DNA of 29,851 nucleotides from CAZTTH01 sp964615975 (GTDB lineage Bacteria > Verrucomicrobiota > Lentisphaeria > JABSQK01 > JAJFLO01): assembly GCA_964615975.1 (NCBI GenBank), contig CAZTTH010000041.1:1-29851 (forward strand), in the 5' to 3' direction. The stretch's first letter is position 1; each line of letters starts with the position of its first letter. The notes below the pieces were generated by a model. It ran no database searches, was not told the origin of the DNA, and saw only the letters and a list, made by a program, of their open reading frames with translations. This document shows, piece by piece, positions 7,212 to 14,711 of this stretch. The position numbers were made by a program, and so were the translations under genes.

Positions 7212-9906
7212 CTTTGTCAGACGGACGAGGCAATTGCTTTGGGTTAAGCTGGAAGACGACGTTGCCGCTTATTTGATGTGGAGCCCAAAGCCATTGGGCA
7301 TCTGGGGGCCAGTCGCCAATGACCTGAAATGATTCTATCACTTCGGGGGTCATCCACGTATTGGATGAGGAATTTTGACCTTGGCACAGCCAATATTTCT
7401 GGTTGCTGTCAAGGCTGTAACCGGCTAACGTTCCTCGCATTAGAAGTCCGTATGTAGTGCGCTTACTGCTGACATCAACGCGAATATTCGGATGATCCAA
7501 ATCCAGTCGGGGAAATGAGAAAACATAAGATTCCTTCTTTTTCAAATGCTCCCCCCTTCCATATAGTTTATCGTTTACAAACCAACGAAAGTTGTAGATT
7601 CCATGTATGCGAACTTGTTCAACGTCCAGTTTGCCGTCGACTACGTTATAATCCAACCGCAATACAAAAGGGTGTTTGCGGGGTAATTCTATCCAATCGG
7701 CTTTCCAGGTTTGTTCATATTGTTCGTTGCTCGGTTGTTTCATCTCAGGTGCAGACCAATCAGCTGGATCAATGGTCTTATCCAGCCACTTGCGACTGTG
7801 AATTAAATTCGGAGAGGTCGAATAATTCCACCAGCCACCTGTGCCGATGTATGAATTCGTTCCTAAAACCCGGAAATGCAATCCGGTATTATCTCCGAGA
7901 TATCGTACCAGTCCGGAAACTGCAATGTAGTTATGTCCTTCCTGCATTGAAATCGGGATGATCACTTCCCGCGAGTCAGACATCGAGGCAATCTTATCTC
8001 CATTATGGTAGATGTCGATATCGGCATTGCCCGCTACCATAAAACTGCTTTGGTTAAATTTGAGACGGTCTAAATAGCGCGAAGTGCCATGACCCAGGCG
8101 GCGATGATTTTCCCATTGTTTGGCGAGTGCATTAAGCGCGGATGTGATGTCTGGTTGCTGGCTGCTCCGGTCAAGTTTTTCCGCTGGATCATTGCGCAGA
8201 TTGAATAGATAATCTTTATCACGATATAACTTTTTAATCAACTTATAGTCGCCTTGTACGACCCCTGCAATTATACCGTCGTCGCCATTGGAAAGAAATA
8301 TCGTCCGATTCTCCGGCAGTGAATGAAGCAAACTATATCCTTCCAGTTCTGCCAAGTCGTCCCTGGCAATTTCTGTCATATCAAGGATTGTCGGCAGGAT
8401 ATCAATATGACTTGTGAGTTTATCGAGAATTATGGGGCGGGGAAAATGCCCGGGATAGGCAATAATCAGGGGGACTCGAACTAATTCTTCATATACGCCG
8501 TTTGAATGTCCGGTTAAATCGTCGTGCTGCTTGAAAGCCTCGCCATGGTCAGCAGTCAAAACAAAAATTGTTTTATTGAATAAATCGCGAAATTTCATAT
8601 ATCGGATGATCTCTCCCAGGACAGCGTCATTCTCTCGCATGGCGTTTTTGTAGCGTTCAAATGAATTTGTATCTGCGAAATTCTGGCGGCTATAATATGG
8701 CCAATGAGCATTTGCAGTGCGATAAAAGAATATGAAGGGTTTATTGTCAGGAATGCTGTCAATTTCTTTAAACATTAAATGCATTGCCTTTTCTTCTAGC
8801 GTATAGCTGTCCGGAAAGGACTTAAATTCGCTAGAATTCATGTCATAAAATATATCGCAGTCGGGATGCCTGAATAATTTGTAGTACTCCCGATATTCCG
8901 AGGACCAGGCATAAAATGCGCCGGTCGTATAATCAGCCTGTTTGAAATAGCTGAAAAGATTTTTTCGCTGAATCCACTTCGTATCCTGAAATGGTAATTC
9001 ACCGAAATTCGGCAAATACAATCCCGTCAGAATGGACCAGTCTGACCCGGCCGAAGCACCCCCGTTAACGCTATAATGACGCATGCTGACCATGCCGTGC
9101 GCAGTTAATTCCGCGAAATTTTTCATGGGTAGTCCCGCAGAAGAGCCGTAGTACGACATATACGATGATCCGACCGCTTCGTAGTCGATGAACAGGATAT
9201 TTGGGCGCTGGTTTGAGGACTTTAATTTCACCAGAGGATCGGGGCTGAAATCCTTTTCGGGAAGACTCAGGCGCAATGGTCTGTGTTGGGCAATCCTTAC
9301 TGCGACTTCCGTTGTGCGAAATTGCGGAGCATCCTTAAGCATTCCCCCAAGTGTATCCACCCGGGCTGTTTTATTGAATACAAATAACAATGCTGCCACT
9401 CCAGCCAGAGCAAAGTGGCATTTGTGCCACCTTGATGATGATGTATTTCTGGCGATAACCGCAGGCAGCTTAAGAAACACGCCGGTCGCGGCGATCAAGC
9501 TGATGATTAGATTGGCATAAAGAAAGCCGTCCCAGATATGCGTAATTTCATCGCTTGGAGCCGAATATTTGAATACTCGTGTTCCACCCTCGATCAGCCG
9601 TGCATAGGTAAAGGGAGAGTGGAAAAAGTGCCAGTGGAAATCATTAAAATAGTTAAAGGCAATAACTAAAATATAAAAAACATATGCAACCAGGGAGGAA
9701 AAAAGTTTAAATCTGGCTGGCAGGGTATATAGCAGGCCTAAAATAAATGACGATAGCAACCAGTTGCCTGTGATGCCGCAGAGGTGCTCTGTCTGTCGAT
9801 CTAATAATGATAAAAAGAATTGGGTAACATGGAGAGATGTATTCCAGAGAAGCAATTTGGCGAGAAATGAAGTCTTTACGTCGATTAGTGAATAATTATT
9901 ATCCAT
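7186..9906 (-). CDS. Membrane-anchored sulfatase/alkaline phosphatase superfamily enzyme
   Basis: A 906-residue protein. Residues 1-190 hold about five membrane segments. From about 233, the sulfatase/phosphoethanolamine-transferase fold begins with RPNILFIDYEAVGSSYMSYY, the first metal-binding Asp. The nucleophile region at about 278-290 reads SVNGGASAGSDWSILTGLY, lacking the CxPxR motif that formylglycine sulfatases need, so a Ser nucleophile or a non-sulfatase activity is likelier. FVLTADHGEAFKQHDDLTGH (about 447-466) gives the C-terminal metal ligands. After about 560 there are some 350 extra residues of beta-rich sequence, ending in a WPPDAQWLWAPHQISGN segment like carbohydrate-binding domains. 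The topology resembles LTA-synthase/OpgB-type envelope enzymes acting outside the inner membrane. TVP38 follows with overlap, suggesting a joint role in lipid or glycan modification. Confidence 0.82.
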   Translation of the reverse strand: MDNNYSLIDVKTSFLAKLLLWNTSLHVTQFFLSLLDRQTEHLCGITGNWLLSSFILGLLYTLPARFKLFSSLVAYVFYILVIAFNYFNDFHWHFFHSPFTYARLIEGGTRVFKYSAPSDEITHIWDGFLYANLIISLIAATGVFLKLPAVIARNTSSSRWHKCHFALAGVAALLFVFNKTARVDTLGGMLKDAPQFRTTEVAVRIAQHRPLRLSLPEKDFSPDPLVKLKSSNQRPNILFIDYEAVGSSYMSYYGSSAGLPMKNFAELTAHGMVSMRHYSVNGGASAGSDWSILTGLYLPNFGELPFQDTKWIQRKNLFSYFKQADYTTGAFYAWSSEYREYYKLFRHPDCDIFYDMNSSEFKSFPDSYTLEEKAMHLMFKEIDSIPDNKPFIFFYRTANAHWPYYSRQNFADTNSFERYKNAMRENDAVLGEIIRYMKFRDLFNKTIFVLTADHGEAFKQHDDLTGHSNGVYEELVRVPLIIAYPGHFPRPIILDKLTSHIDILPTILDMTEIARDDLAELEGYSLLHSLPENRTIFLSNGDDGIIAGVVQGDYKLIKKLYRDKDYLFNLRNDPAEKLDRSSQQPDITSALNALAKQWENHRRLGHGTSRYLDRLKFNQSSFMVAGNADIDIYHNGDKIASMSDSREVIIPISMQEGHNYIAVSGLVRYLGDNTGLHFRVLGTNSYIGTGGWWNYSTSPNLIHSRKWLDKTIDPADWSAPEMKQPSNEQYEQTWKADWIELPRKHPFVLRLDYNVVDGKLDVEQVRIHGIYNFRWFVNDKLYGRGEHLKKKESYVFSFPRLDLDHPNIRVDVSSKRTTYGLLMRGTLAGYSLDSNQKYWLCQGQNSSSNTWMTPEVIESFQVIGDWPPDAQWLWAPHQISGNVVFQLNPKQLPRPSDKDEQTIFDF

Positions 9907-10058
9907 AAAGTTTAAGGGTTATCGCGATAAAATGAGGTGCCGAGGGGATAGAGTTATACTCTACTTCCGGGTATTTATAATCTCTATTGCCTATCTCCAT
10001 TTTCAGGGGAAAAATACCACCATCCTTGTATCATTGTATGACCCCATATTGCCAGACA

Positions 10059-10529
10059 TTAGCGATTCAGATTCCAAATAGCCCAGTTAAGAATCGCGGC
10101 AAATGAAACCCATGCGATATAGGGAATCAGTAGAACCGCTGCTAATGGTACGATTTTCCAAAAGCTGATCAGTGTAACCAAAATCGCGAACCACAGGGCG
10201 ACAATATCCACTAAAGCGAAGAGCGGGTTATGCATTCCAAAAAATAACCATGACCACGCTCCATTCAGAATTAACTGAAATACATAAATTGCCAATGGGC
10301 CGGACGCACCGCTAACGCCATATTTTTTCCAAACCAGCCAAACGGCCGTGGCCATGAGGATATAGAGAACAAACCACACCGGGGCAAAGACGGCATCAGG
10401 CGGTGTCCATGCGGGTTTGGCAAGTTGCGCATACCATTCACCAGGCAGGTAGCGGGCGCCAAACGCCGCGGCGATGAAGGTAATGAGCAGCCAGAATATG
10501 GCGCCGAAGATCAATTGAATCGTGGTCAT
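10059..10529 (-). CDS. tspO: TspO/MBR family tryptophan-rich sensory protein
   Basis: A 156-residue protein with five membrane helices and the TspO hallmarks: LAKPAWTPPDAVFAPVWFVL in loop 1 and helix 2, the Trp-rich NGAWSWLFFGMHNPLFALVD in the middle, and LIPYIAWVSFAAILNWAIWN in helix 5. TspO binds and may degrade porphyrins and takes part in stress and light signalling in bacteria. Length is typical. The ribosome binding site (GAGATAATCC) is modest. The gene is on the same strand as the sulfatase-type and TVP38 genes, 152 bases upstream, so an operon is possible but not shown. Confidence 0.95.
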   Translation of the reverse strand: MTTIQLIFGAIFWLLITFIAAAFGARYLPGEWYAQLAKPAWTPPDAVFAPVWFVLYILMATAVWLVWKKYGVSGASGPLAIYVFQLILNGAWSWLFFGMHNPLFALVDIVALWFAILVTLISFWKIVPLAAVLLIPYIAWVSFAAILNWAIWNLNR

Positions 10530-10804
10530 GGATTATCTCGATTTAAAGTAGGAAACTTGTTTTGGTGATGATTGCTAAACAGGATGACACAACATAAACA
10601 GAGGTTTAAAATCCTCAGCGCCAAATCGCCCCAATGAGAGTGGACAATAAACTCTGCGGTCCTCTGTTAGCTCCTGTTCAAAAATTCTGCTGGGTGCGGC
10701 TTTGTCCCATCGGCGGTTTTCAGTTTTCTTGGGTTATTTAATCAATAAAATATACCGGTCACCATCAGGTTTTCGAAAATTCTGGCTTCATGTCCATTAT
10801 GCCT
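10530..10804. other. Intergenic, no gene seen
   Basis: The upstream region of tspO. It contains a degenerate CTCTGTTAGCTCCTGTT segment (about 10660-10680) related to one near 3860. I see no coding or RNA feature. Confidence 0.4.
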
Positions 10805-11074
10805 GCAAGGCAGTAATATTTCAGGCCATATATATGTTTAACGCTTTTTACCCCGATAAGTTCAAATGGGAAGGAATGGGGGTGACCCCCGCTTTCACCT
10901 CTTACCTCTCTGTGCTATGGTTCACGGCAAGTAATCCATGGAAAGGCGCGATAATCGGTATCGAATGAGATGATTTCTTGTATGCCGTGCTCTTTCATGA
11001 GGACAGCGGTATGGAAATCGTGCAATAAATTTTCGGATAATCAATGAATCTGATGACGACACTCATGTACTACT
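10805..11074. repeat. 270-bp direct repeat, copy 1 (vapC 3' part plus downstream flank)
   Basis: Identical in length to 12558-12827 and in the same orientation, with six substitutions and no indel by my reading (about 98% identity). It spans the last ~53 codons of a vapC-like gene and about 110 bases past its stop, including a GGGGG-TGA-CCCCC hairpin near 10877-10890. The two copies flank the higBA operon. Confidence 0.9.
10915..11074 (-). pseudogene. vapC 3' fragment (PIN domain C-terminus)
   Basis: On the minus strand this repeat copy encodes the PIN-domain end: HDFHTAVLMKEHGIQEIISF, then DTDYRAFPWITCREP and the TAG at 10915-10917. The front of the gene is absent. Upstream of 11074 the frame continues into unrelated sequence (about KLVIVTGHPVHNPLFSFLL). 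A TGA at 11041-11043 interrupts the vapC part where the full copy has CGA. It is a dead fragment, probably derived from the duplication of the 12668-13096 gene. Confidence 0.8.
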
Positions 11075-11332
11075 ACGATATCTTCAGGAGTTAACAGAAA
11101 AGAAAAGAGTGGATTATGGACTGGATGACCAGTAACAATTACCAGTTTGGCGGTTTATGGAATGCTCCTTTTGCATCCTTCAGTAGATCCGGAAATTGGC
11201 ATTGGGATAGGGTGTGTTTGCGAATGGCCTTGCGTCAAAAAAAGCAGATGCTGTAAGGGTTCAAGGCTATGTGCCTCATTGCCGAAGATAGGGAGAGTTA
11301 AAATAACGTCGAGAGGTAAATGGAGTATCTTA
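11075..11332. other. Intergenic downstream of higA, possible decayed ORF
   Basis: On the minus strand one frame stays open across most of this stretch except for a TAA near 11155-11160. It encodes segments such as GNEAHSLEPLQHLLFLTQGH and TAKLVIVTGHPVHNPL. I recognise no family and cannot decide between a decayed gene and chance. Confidence 0.2.
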
Positions 11333-11650
11333 TTAATCCCGATCACCGACGGCATCAAGATCGGTATCCCAACAAGTAAGAGCGGCCAAGGATTCCTGCT
11401 GCCGGCTTTTCCAGAGATCGTAGTTATTTTGCATGATTAGCCAGCTTTCCGGGGAAGTGCGCGTGACTTGCCCAACTCGCAAGGCTACTGCTGGCGTGAT
11501 GGGAGCTCGGCCATGAAGAATCACCCCTAATTTGCGTGTCGTTAACCGCAATCGCCGCGCCGCCTCAGTGATCGATAACCCGAGAGGTTTAATCACATCT
11601 TCCCACAGGACGATGCCGGGATGAATGGGTTGGCGTTCAGTTGTTGTCAT
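11333..11650 (-). CDS. higA: HigA-family antitoxin (XRE/Cro-type HTH)
   Basis: A 105-residue HigA antitoxin. It opens ERQPIHPGIVLWEDVIKPLG, the classic HigA start, followed by an XRE helix-turn-helix (LSITEAARRLRLTTRKLGVI) and the typical TPAVALRVGQVTRTSPESWL. The C-terminal ~20 residues are a variable tail. ATG at 11650 is chosen because TGAGGA lies about 9 bases upstream; a TTG at 11665 would add five residues. It follows higB in the toxin-first order that defines higBA, with 11 bases between toxin stop and antitoxin start. It should bind HigB and repress the operon. Confidence 0.92.
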   Translation of the reverse strand: MTTTERQPIHPGIVLWEDVIKPLGLSITEAARRLRLTTRKLGVILHGRAPITPAVALRVGQVTRTSPESWLIMQNNYDLWKSRQQESLAALTCWDTDLDAVGDRD

Positions 11651-11661
11651 CTTCGAATTCC

Positions 11662-11940
11662 TCAATGATAATCTAAATAATCGACATTAACCACGTCAGG
11701 TCCGTTAAAGGAAAAGGTCACCCGCCAATTGCCGGACACACTTACCGCCCAAGAATCTTTCAACCGCCCCGTCAATTTATGAAGCTTGTAACCCGGTAAG
11801 TTCATGTCCCTGGGTGACAAAGAGGCGTTTAAACGATCTAAAATACGCTCTAACTTCTCAGCATGATGGTAAGTGATTTTACTGGTGTCACGGTGGATGA
11901 AAAATTGTTCTAATCCTTTGTGTTTGAACGACAGAATCAT
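11662..11940 (-). CDS. higB: HigB-family toxin (RelE superfamily)
   Basis: A 92-residue HigB toxin: FKHKGLEQFFIHRDTSKITY, then HAEKLERILDRLNAS, the PGYKLHKLTGRLKDSWAVSV core and SGNWRVTFSFNGPDVVNVDY with the terminal DYH. HigB is a ribosome-dependent mRNA endonuclease; the GNWRVTF segment and the final His are characteristic of the family. It lies before the antitoxin gene, as in other higBA operons. Two direct repeats (ATCACTTAA) are found in its upstream region. The gene looks intact. Confidence 0.93.
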   Translation of the reverse strand: MILSFKHKGLEQFFIHRDTSKITYHHAEKLERILDRLNASLSPRDMNLPGYKLHKLTGRLKDSWAVSVSGNWRVTFSFNGPDVVNVDYLDYH

Positions 11941-11948
11941 AATTTGCC

Positions 11949-11991
11949 ATCACTTAACTTAGTTTTTAGATGATATTTCACAATCACTTAA
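11949..11991. promoter_or_regulatory. higBA promoter region with two direct repeats
   Basis: ATCACTTAA occurs at 11949-11957 and again at 11983-11991, 34 bases apart (about three helical turns), just upstream of the higB start on the minus strand. HigA-type repressors often bind repeated sites in this position. This is an inference from position and repetition only. Confidence 0.3.
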
Positions 11992-12030
11992 AATGAAATT
12001 TTATCCTATTTCTGCCGGTACAAAAAGCAG

Positions 12031-12052
12031 AAGCCGCAATCACTTGCGGCTT
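12031..12052 (-). terminator. Hairpin, possible terminator on minus strand
   Basis: AAGCCGCAA-TCAC-TTGCGGCTT is a perfect 9-bp stem with a 4-base loop. On the minus strand it is followed by CTGCTTTTTG, a short T-run offset by four bases. It could end transcripts coming from vapBC before higB. The offset makes the call tentative. Confidence 0.45.
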
Positions 12053-12188
12053 CGCACCCCATCGCCGAAGCTAGGGGGGGACTGAAATTAGGTTTGCATT
12101 CTGGCTTATAAATATAATGAAAGTATCCGAAATTCAAAGACATATCAATAAATGCAGGTAGACAAATAGATCATCAATCACGAACATT

Positions 12189-12314
12189 CTATTGCCTTAT
12201 GATTTCCAGTATCTGTTTTTCTCTTTTGGTTAAATTTCTAGCGGTAGCGAGCAAGGCAAGGATTGGCTGGTTTTTTTCGCATTCGGACAACTTATTGAAT
12301 CCATAATTAGCCAT
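12189..12314 (-). CDS. Possible 41-residue protein
   Basis: ATG at 12314 opens a 41-codon minus-strand frame. The peptide has a regular helical composition, ending ALLATARNLTKREKQILEII, vaguely like the recognition-helix region of LuxR-type proteins. There is no ribosome binding site: the bases before the ATG belong to a GGTCTGACCCC motif. It could be a remnant of a longer gene or chance. It lies downstream of vapBC and upstream of a hairpin, on the same strand. Confidence 0.25.
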   Translation of the reverse strand: MANYGFNKLSECEKNQPILALLATARNLTKREKQILEIIRQ

Positions 12315-12317
12315 GGA

Positions 12318-12522
12318 GGTCTGACCCCATTTTATAAAGAGAAAGAAAGCAGTTTTTCATGCCAGCGATGTGTGTGGGACTGGGGGTTCTGACCTCATTT
12401 ACCTGGCATCTTATACTATATTTCACTATTAAAATCTCATATAACGGCCAAGTTTATCTGCTTTTAAAAATATATTTCTTTATACCCGAATATCTTACGA
12501 AATTTTTAATGGGTCAGACCCC
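12318..12522. repeat. Region bounded by GGTCTGACCCC-type palindromes
   Basis: GGTCTGACCCC (12318-12328), a degraded GGGGTTCTGACCTC (12383-12396) and GGGTCAGACCCC (12511-12522) punctuate this AT-rich stretch. Such GGGGTCAGACCCC sequences often flank Y1/REP-associated transposase genes or their non-autonomous relics. No transposase is present here, so at most a relic remains. Confidence 0.4.
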
Positions 12523-12557
12523 GAATTCGCTTATACATTCAAATTCGGACAAATTCG

Positions 12558-12827
12558 GCAAGGCAGTAATATTTCAGGCCATGTATATGTTTAACGCTTT
12601 TTACCCCGATAAGTTCAAATGGGAAGGAATGGGGGTGACCCCCGCTTTCACCTCTTACCTCTCTGTGCTATGGTTCACGGCAAGTAATCCATGGAAAGGC
12701 GCGATAATCGGTATCGAATGAGATGATTTCTTGTATACCGTGCTCTTTCATAAGGACAGCGGTATGGAAATCGTGCAATATATTTCCGGATAATCGATGA
12801 ATCTGATGACGACACTCATGTACTACT
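12558..12827. repeat. 270-bp direct repeat, copy 2 (within vapC)
   Basis: Near-identical to 10805-11074. This copy is in its native context: upstream of 12827 on the minus strand the vapC frame continues to a start codon. It is therefore the likely source of the duplication. Start points of the two copies are 1753 bases apart. Confidence 0.9.
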
Positions 12828-13096
12828 GAGAGATGAATATTGGTTTCAGTGATTAGTACACAGCTATTGTCGGTGAGCAGCGTGGTGATGAACTCGTAAG
12901 CCTGATCGAAGCGCTAGGGTTGTAAAAAGACTTTCTTGTGCGTTGCAACGCGGAAAAATTCATATACGATTCCCCATGTCAAACCCCAATTTTCATTCCC
13001 GGCGAGGTAGGATTCCAGTGCTGCCTTTGACCTGGCGTGGTCAATAGAGTCGCGATTTATTGTATGCAGCAAGACATTTGTATCGACAATAAACAT
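12668..13096 (-). pseudogene. vapC: vapC toxin (PIN domain) with one in-frame amber codon
   Basis: The minus strand encodes a 142-codon PIN-domain toxin of normal length, interrupted once by TAG at 12914-12916 after FLQP. Before the stop: MFIVDTNVLLHTINRDSIDH with the first catalytic Asp and VYEFFRVATHKKVF with the Glu. After it, in the same frame: RFDQAYEFITTLLTDNSCVL, HDFHTAVLMKEHGIQEII and SFDTDYRAFPWITCREP, then TAG at 12668. All four acidic active-site positions survive, and no frameshift exists. Either the gene was inactivated recently by a point mutation, or amber suppression yields full-length protein. VapC toxins are RNases, often cutting initiator tRNA or rRNA. The start shares one base with the vapB stop (TGATG). 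Confidence 0.85.
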
Positions 13097-13332
13097 CAGT
13101 TGTCCATTACTGTATATAACTCGTCACGATTATTGATGTCTACGGTTGGTTGTCCCATCGAAAAAGAATTTATGGTAATTTTTTTATCTTTCTGATTCTT
13201 GCGATTGTCTTCAGCCAGCATCCGCAGCTCAAGAGCTTCTGAAATAAATTGGGACAACTGGATTCCTCTGTGTTTAGCCAAATCTTTTGCACGGATAAAA
13301 ATTGTATCTGGGATAATAATTGTCGTTCTCAT
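13096..13332 (-). CDS. vapB: VapB-type ribbon-helix-helix antitoxin
   Basis: A 78-residue antitoxin: the N-terminal strand and helix MRTTIIIPDTIFIRAKDLAK, then HRGIQLSQFISEALELRMLA, form a ribbon-helix-helix (CopG/VapB) DNA-binding domain. A charged linker and a C-terminal toxin-binding segment (ITINSFSMGQPTVDINNRDE) follow. A perfect AGGAGGT lies 3-10 bases upstream of the ATG. The stop overlaps the vapC start by one base. With vapC carrying a nonsense codon, the antitoxin remains intact and could act as an orphan regulator. Confidence 0.88.
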   Translation of the reverse strand: MRTTIIIPDTIFIRAKDLAKHRGIQLSQFISEALELRMLAEDNRKNQKDKKITINSFSMGQPTVDINNRDELYTVMDN

Positions 13333-13502
13333 CAGACCTCCTTTATACTGCTATCAGTCAGGAAATTGTTTTATTTACAAGATCATTCCTGAATGAATGC
13401 TTGAGCATAAATTCAATATGCCGGTATGTCAATTCATCTGAAACAATAAAGTGAATCACGTTTTTTATAACACATTAACGGGCTGCTGAGGTCAACTATG
13501 TA

Positions 13503-13516
13503 TATACCAAGGTATA
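13503..13516. promoter_or_regulatory. Perfect inverted repeat TATACC-AA-GGTATA
   Basis: A 6-bp palindrome with a 2-base centre in the 235-base gap between vapB and tRNA-Asp. It is about 170 bases upstream of vapB and about 60 bases beyond the 3' end of the tRNA, so no gene is clearly its target. The rest of the gap shows nothing else. Confidence 0.2.
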
Positions 13517-13567
13517 CCGGGTAGGGGAACGACAGCATTGAGATGAGAGAAGAGTGCAGAAAATAAA

Positions 13568-13644
13568 TGGCGGGGTTGACGGGATTCGAACCCGCGACCT
13601 CCACAGTGACAGTGTGGTGCTCTAACCAGTTGCGCTACAACCCC
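13568..13644 (-). tRNA. tRNA-Asp (GTC)
   Basis: A 77-base cloverleaf on the minus strand. The acceptor stem GGGGTTG pairs with CAACCCC. The D arm is GCGCAACTGGTTAGAGC, the anticodon stem CCACA/TGTGG has loop CTGTCAC with anticodon GTC, and the T arm is GCGGGTTCGAATCCCGT. The discriminator is G and CCA is encoded (13568-13570). Confidence 0.98.
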
Positions 13645-13712
13645 ACCGAAAGAAACGGCAGGGAAATAAGGTAAATGAATCGCTTGTCCCTACAAGTGAC
13701 TTTTAAGAATTT

Positions 13713-14711
13713 TTACGCGCCGAATTCAGGTTTGATGATCTTTATCTCCGGGAATCCGGCAATAATCGCGGTGATTTCGCTCTCCAGAAATATCAGTACC
13801 GGATTGGCTCCGGCATCGAGTGTGACATACACCGGCAGACCCGTGCCGCGCAGTTTCCATAGTCGCTGCAGGATATCCAGCGTTCCGGGCTGCCAATAAC
13901 ATATCGGCGGCCAGGCTGCCAGCATGGTGGCATGCATGGTCAAGGCATTCTGTTCTGAAATCTCGCCAAAGCGGTGAAAATCCTGCATGGCAATTGCCTG
14001 CCTCAATGCCCCCAAGTCCCGGGTTACCGTTTCCGGCCAGGCCGAATAAAGGGGCGAGCTGACGACTGTTTGTTGCATCGCGGCGCGGGATGACAGGGAT
14101 TTTTCCTTATCACTGACCTTGATAATTCCCAGGCGCAACTCCGGCCAGCGATAAGATAATGGCAGGGCATGGCTGTCCATGCCGGAAGCCAGTGATCCCG
14201 CCTGCCACTCGACAAAGCCGTGATGGAGCGAGCGGCAGGCGCTGCCACTGCCCAGGCGCGCCAGGATGGACAGATCGCGGTCCGGCAATTGCCATGAAAA
14301 CAAATCATTGAGCGCCAGTATTAATGCTGCATAACCCGAAGCGGACGACGCCAGGCCGCCGGCAGTAGGAATATTGTTGGCGGTTTCGATGTGAAATGCG
14401 GGTGCATCTGTGGTGCGAAACAAATTCAGATAAGCGCTAATGCGATGGTAGAATTCCTGGTCTTTGGTGATTTCCCGACCATTCAGAATAACTGTATCGT
14501 CACAAGTCTGCGACAATGAAATTTTAGTGGTTGATCCCAGTGGCGGCAAGGACAATGATAGACTGGAGGTTACGGGCAGATTCAGTTCCTGATCACGTTT
14601 CCCCCAGTATTTGATCAAGGCGATGTTGATCGGCGCGAAGGCTTGTCCCTGAGGCTGCAAGCGCACGGGCTTATCGGTGAGTATTTCTCTAATAACATCA
14701 TTCTTTTTCAT
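13713..14711 (-). CDS. mvaD: Diphosphomevalonate decarboxylase
   Basis: A 332-residue GHMP-kinase-superfamily enzyme that converts mevalonate diphosphate to isopentenyl diphosphate with ATP, the last step of the classical mevalonate pathway. Motifs: APINIALIKYWGKRD at about 26-40 and LNLPVTSSLSLSL following it, the ATP-binding loop PTAGGLASSASGYAAL at about 110-125, LGSGSACRS at about 154, and VTLDAGANPVLIF near 297, whose Asp is the catalytic base. Length matches bacterial MvaD. GGTGGAG lies 10 bases before the ATG. No other mevalonate gene is in the window, so the rest of the pathway must lie elsewhere. Proteobacteria mostly use the MEP route, so this hints at a lineage such as Legionellales or at transfer. 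Confidence 0.95.
   Translation of the reverse strand: MKKNDVIREILTDKPVRLQPQGQAFAPINIALIKYWGKRDQELNLPVTSSLSLSLPPLGSTTKISLSQTCDDTVILNGREITKDQEFYHRISAYLNLFRTTDAPAFHIETANNIPTAGGLASSASGYAALILALNDLFSWQLPDRDLSILARLGSGSACRSLHHGFVEWQAGSLASGMDSHALPLSYRWPELRLGIIKVSDKEKSLSSRAAMQQTVVSSPLYSAWPETVTRDLGALRQAIAMQDFHRFGEISEQNALTMHATMLAAWPPICYWQPGTLDILQRLWKLRGTGLPVYVTLDAGANPVLIFLESEITAIIAGFPEIKIIKPEFGA

Noticed and set aside
10702..12721. Two plus-strand ORFs (ending near 10968 and 12721) share an identical C-terminal ~44 residues and look like a protein pair
   Set aside because: They are antisense readings of the duplicated vapC 3' DNA; the minus-strand frame has PIN-domain residues and explains the conservation.
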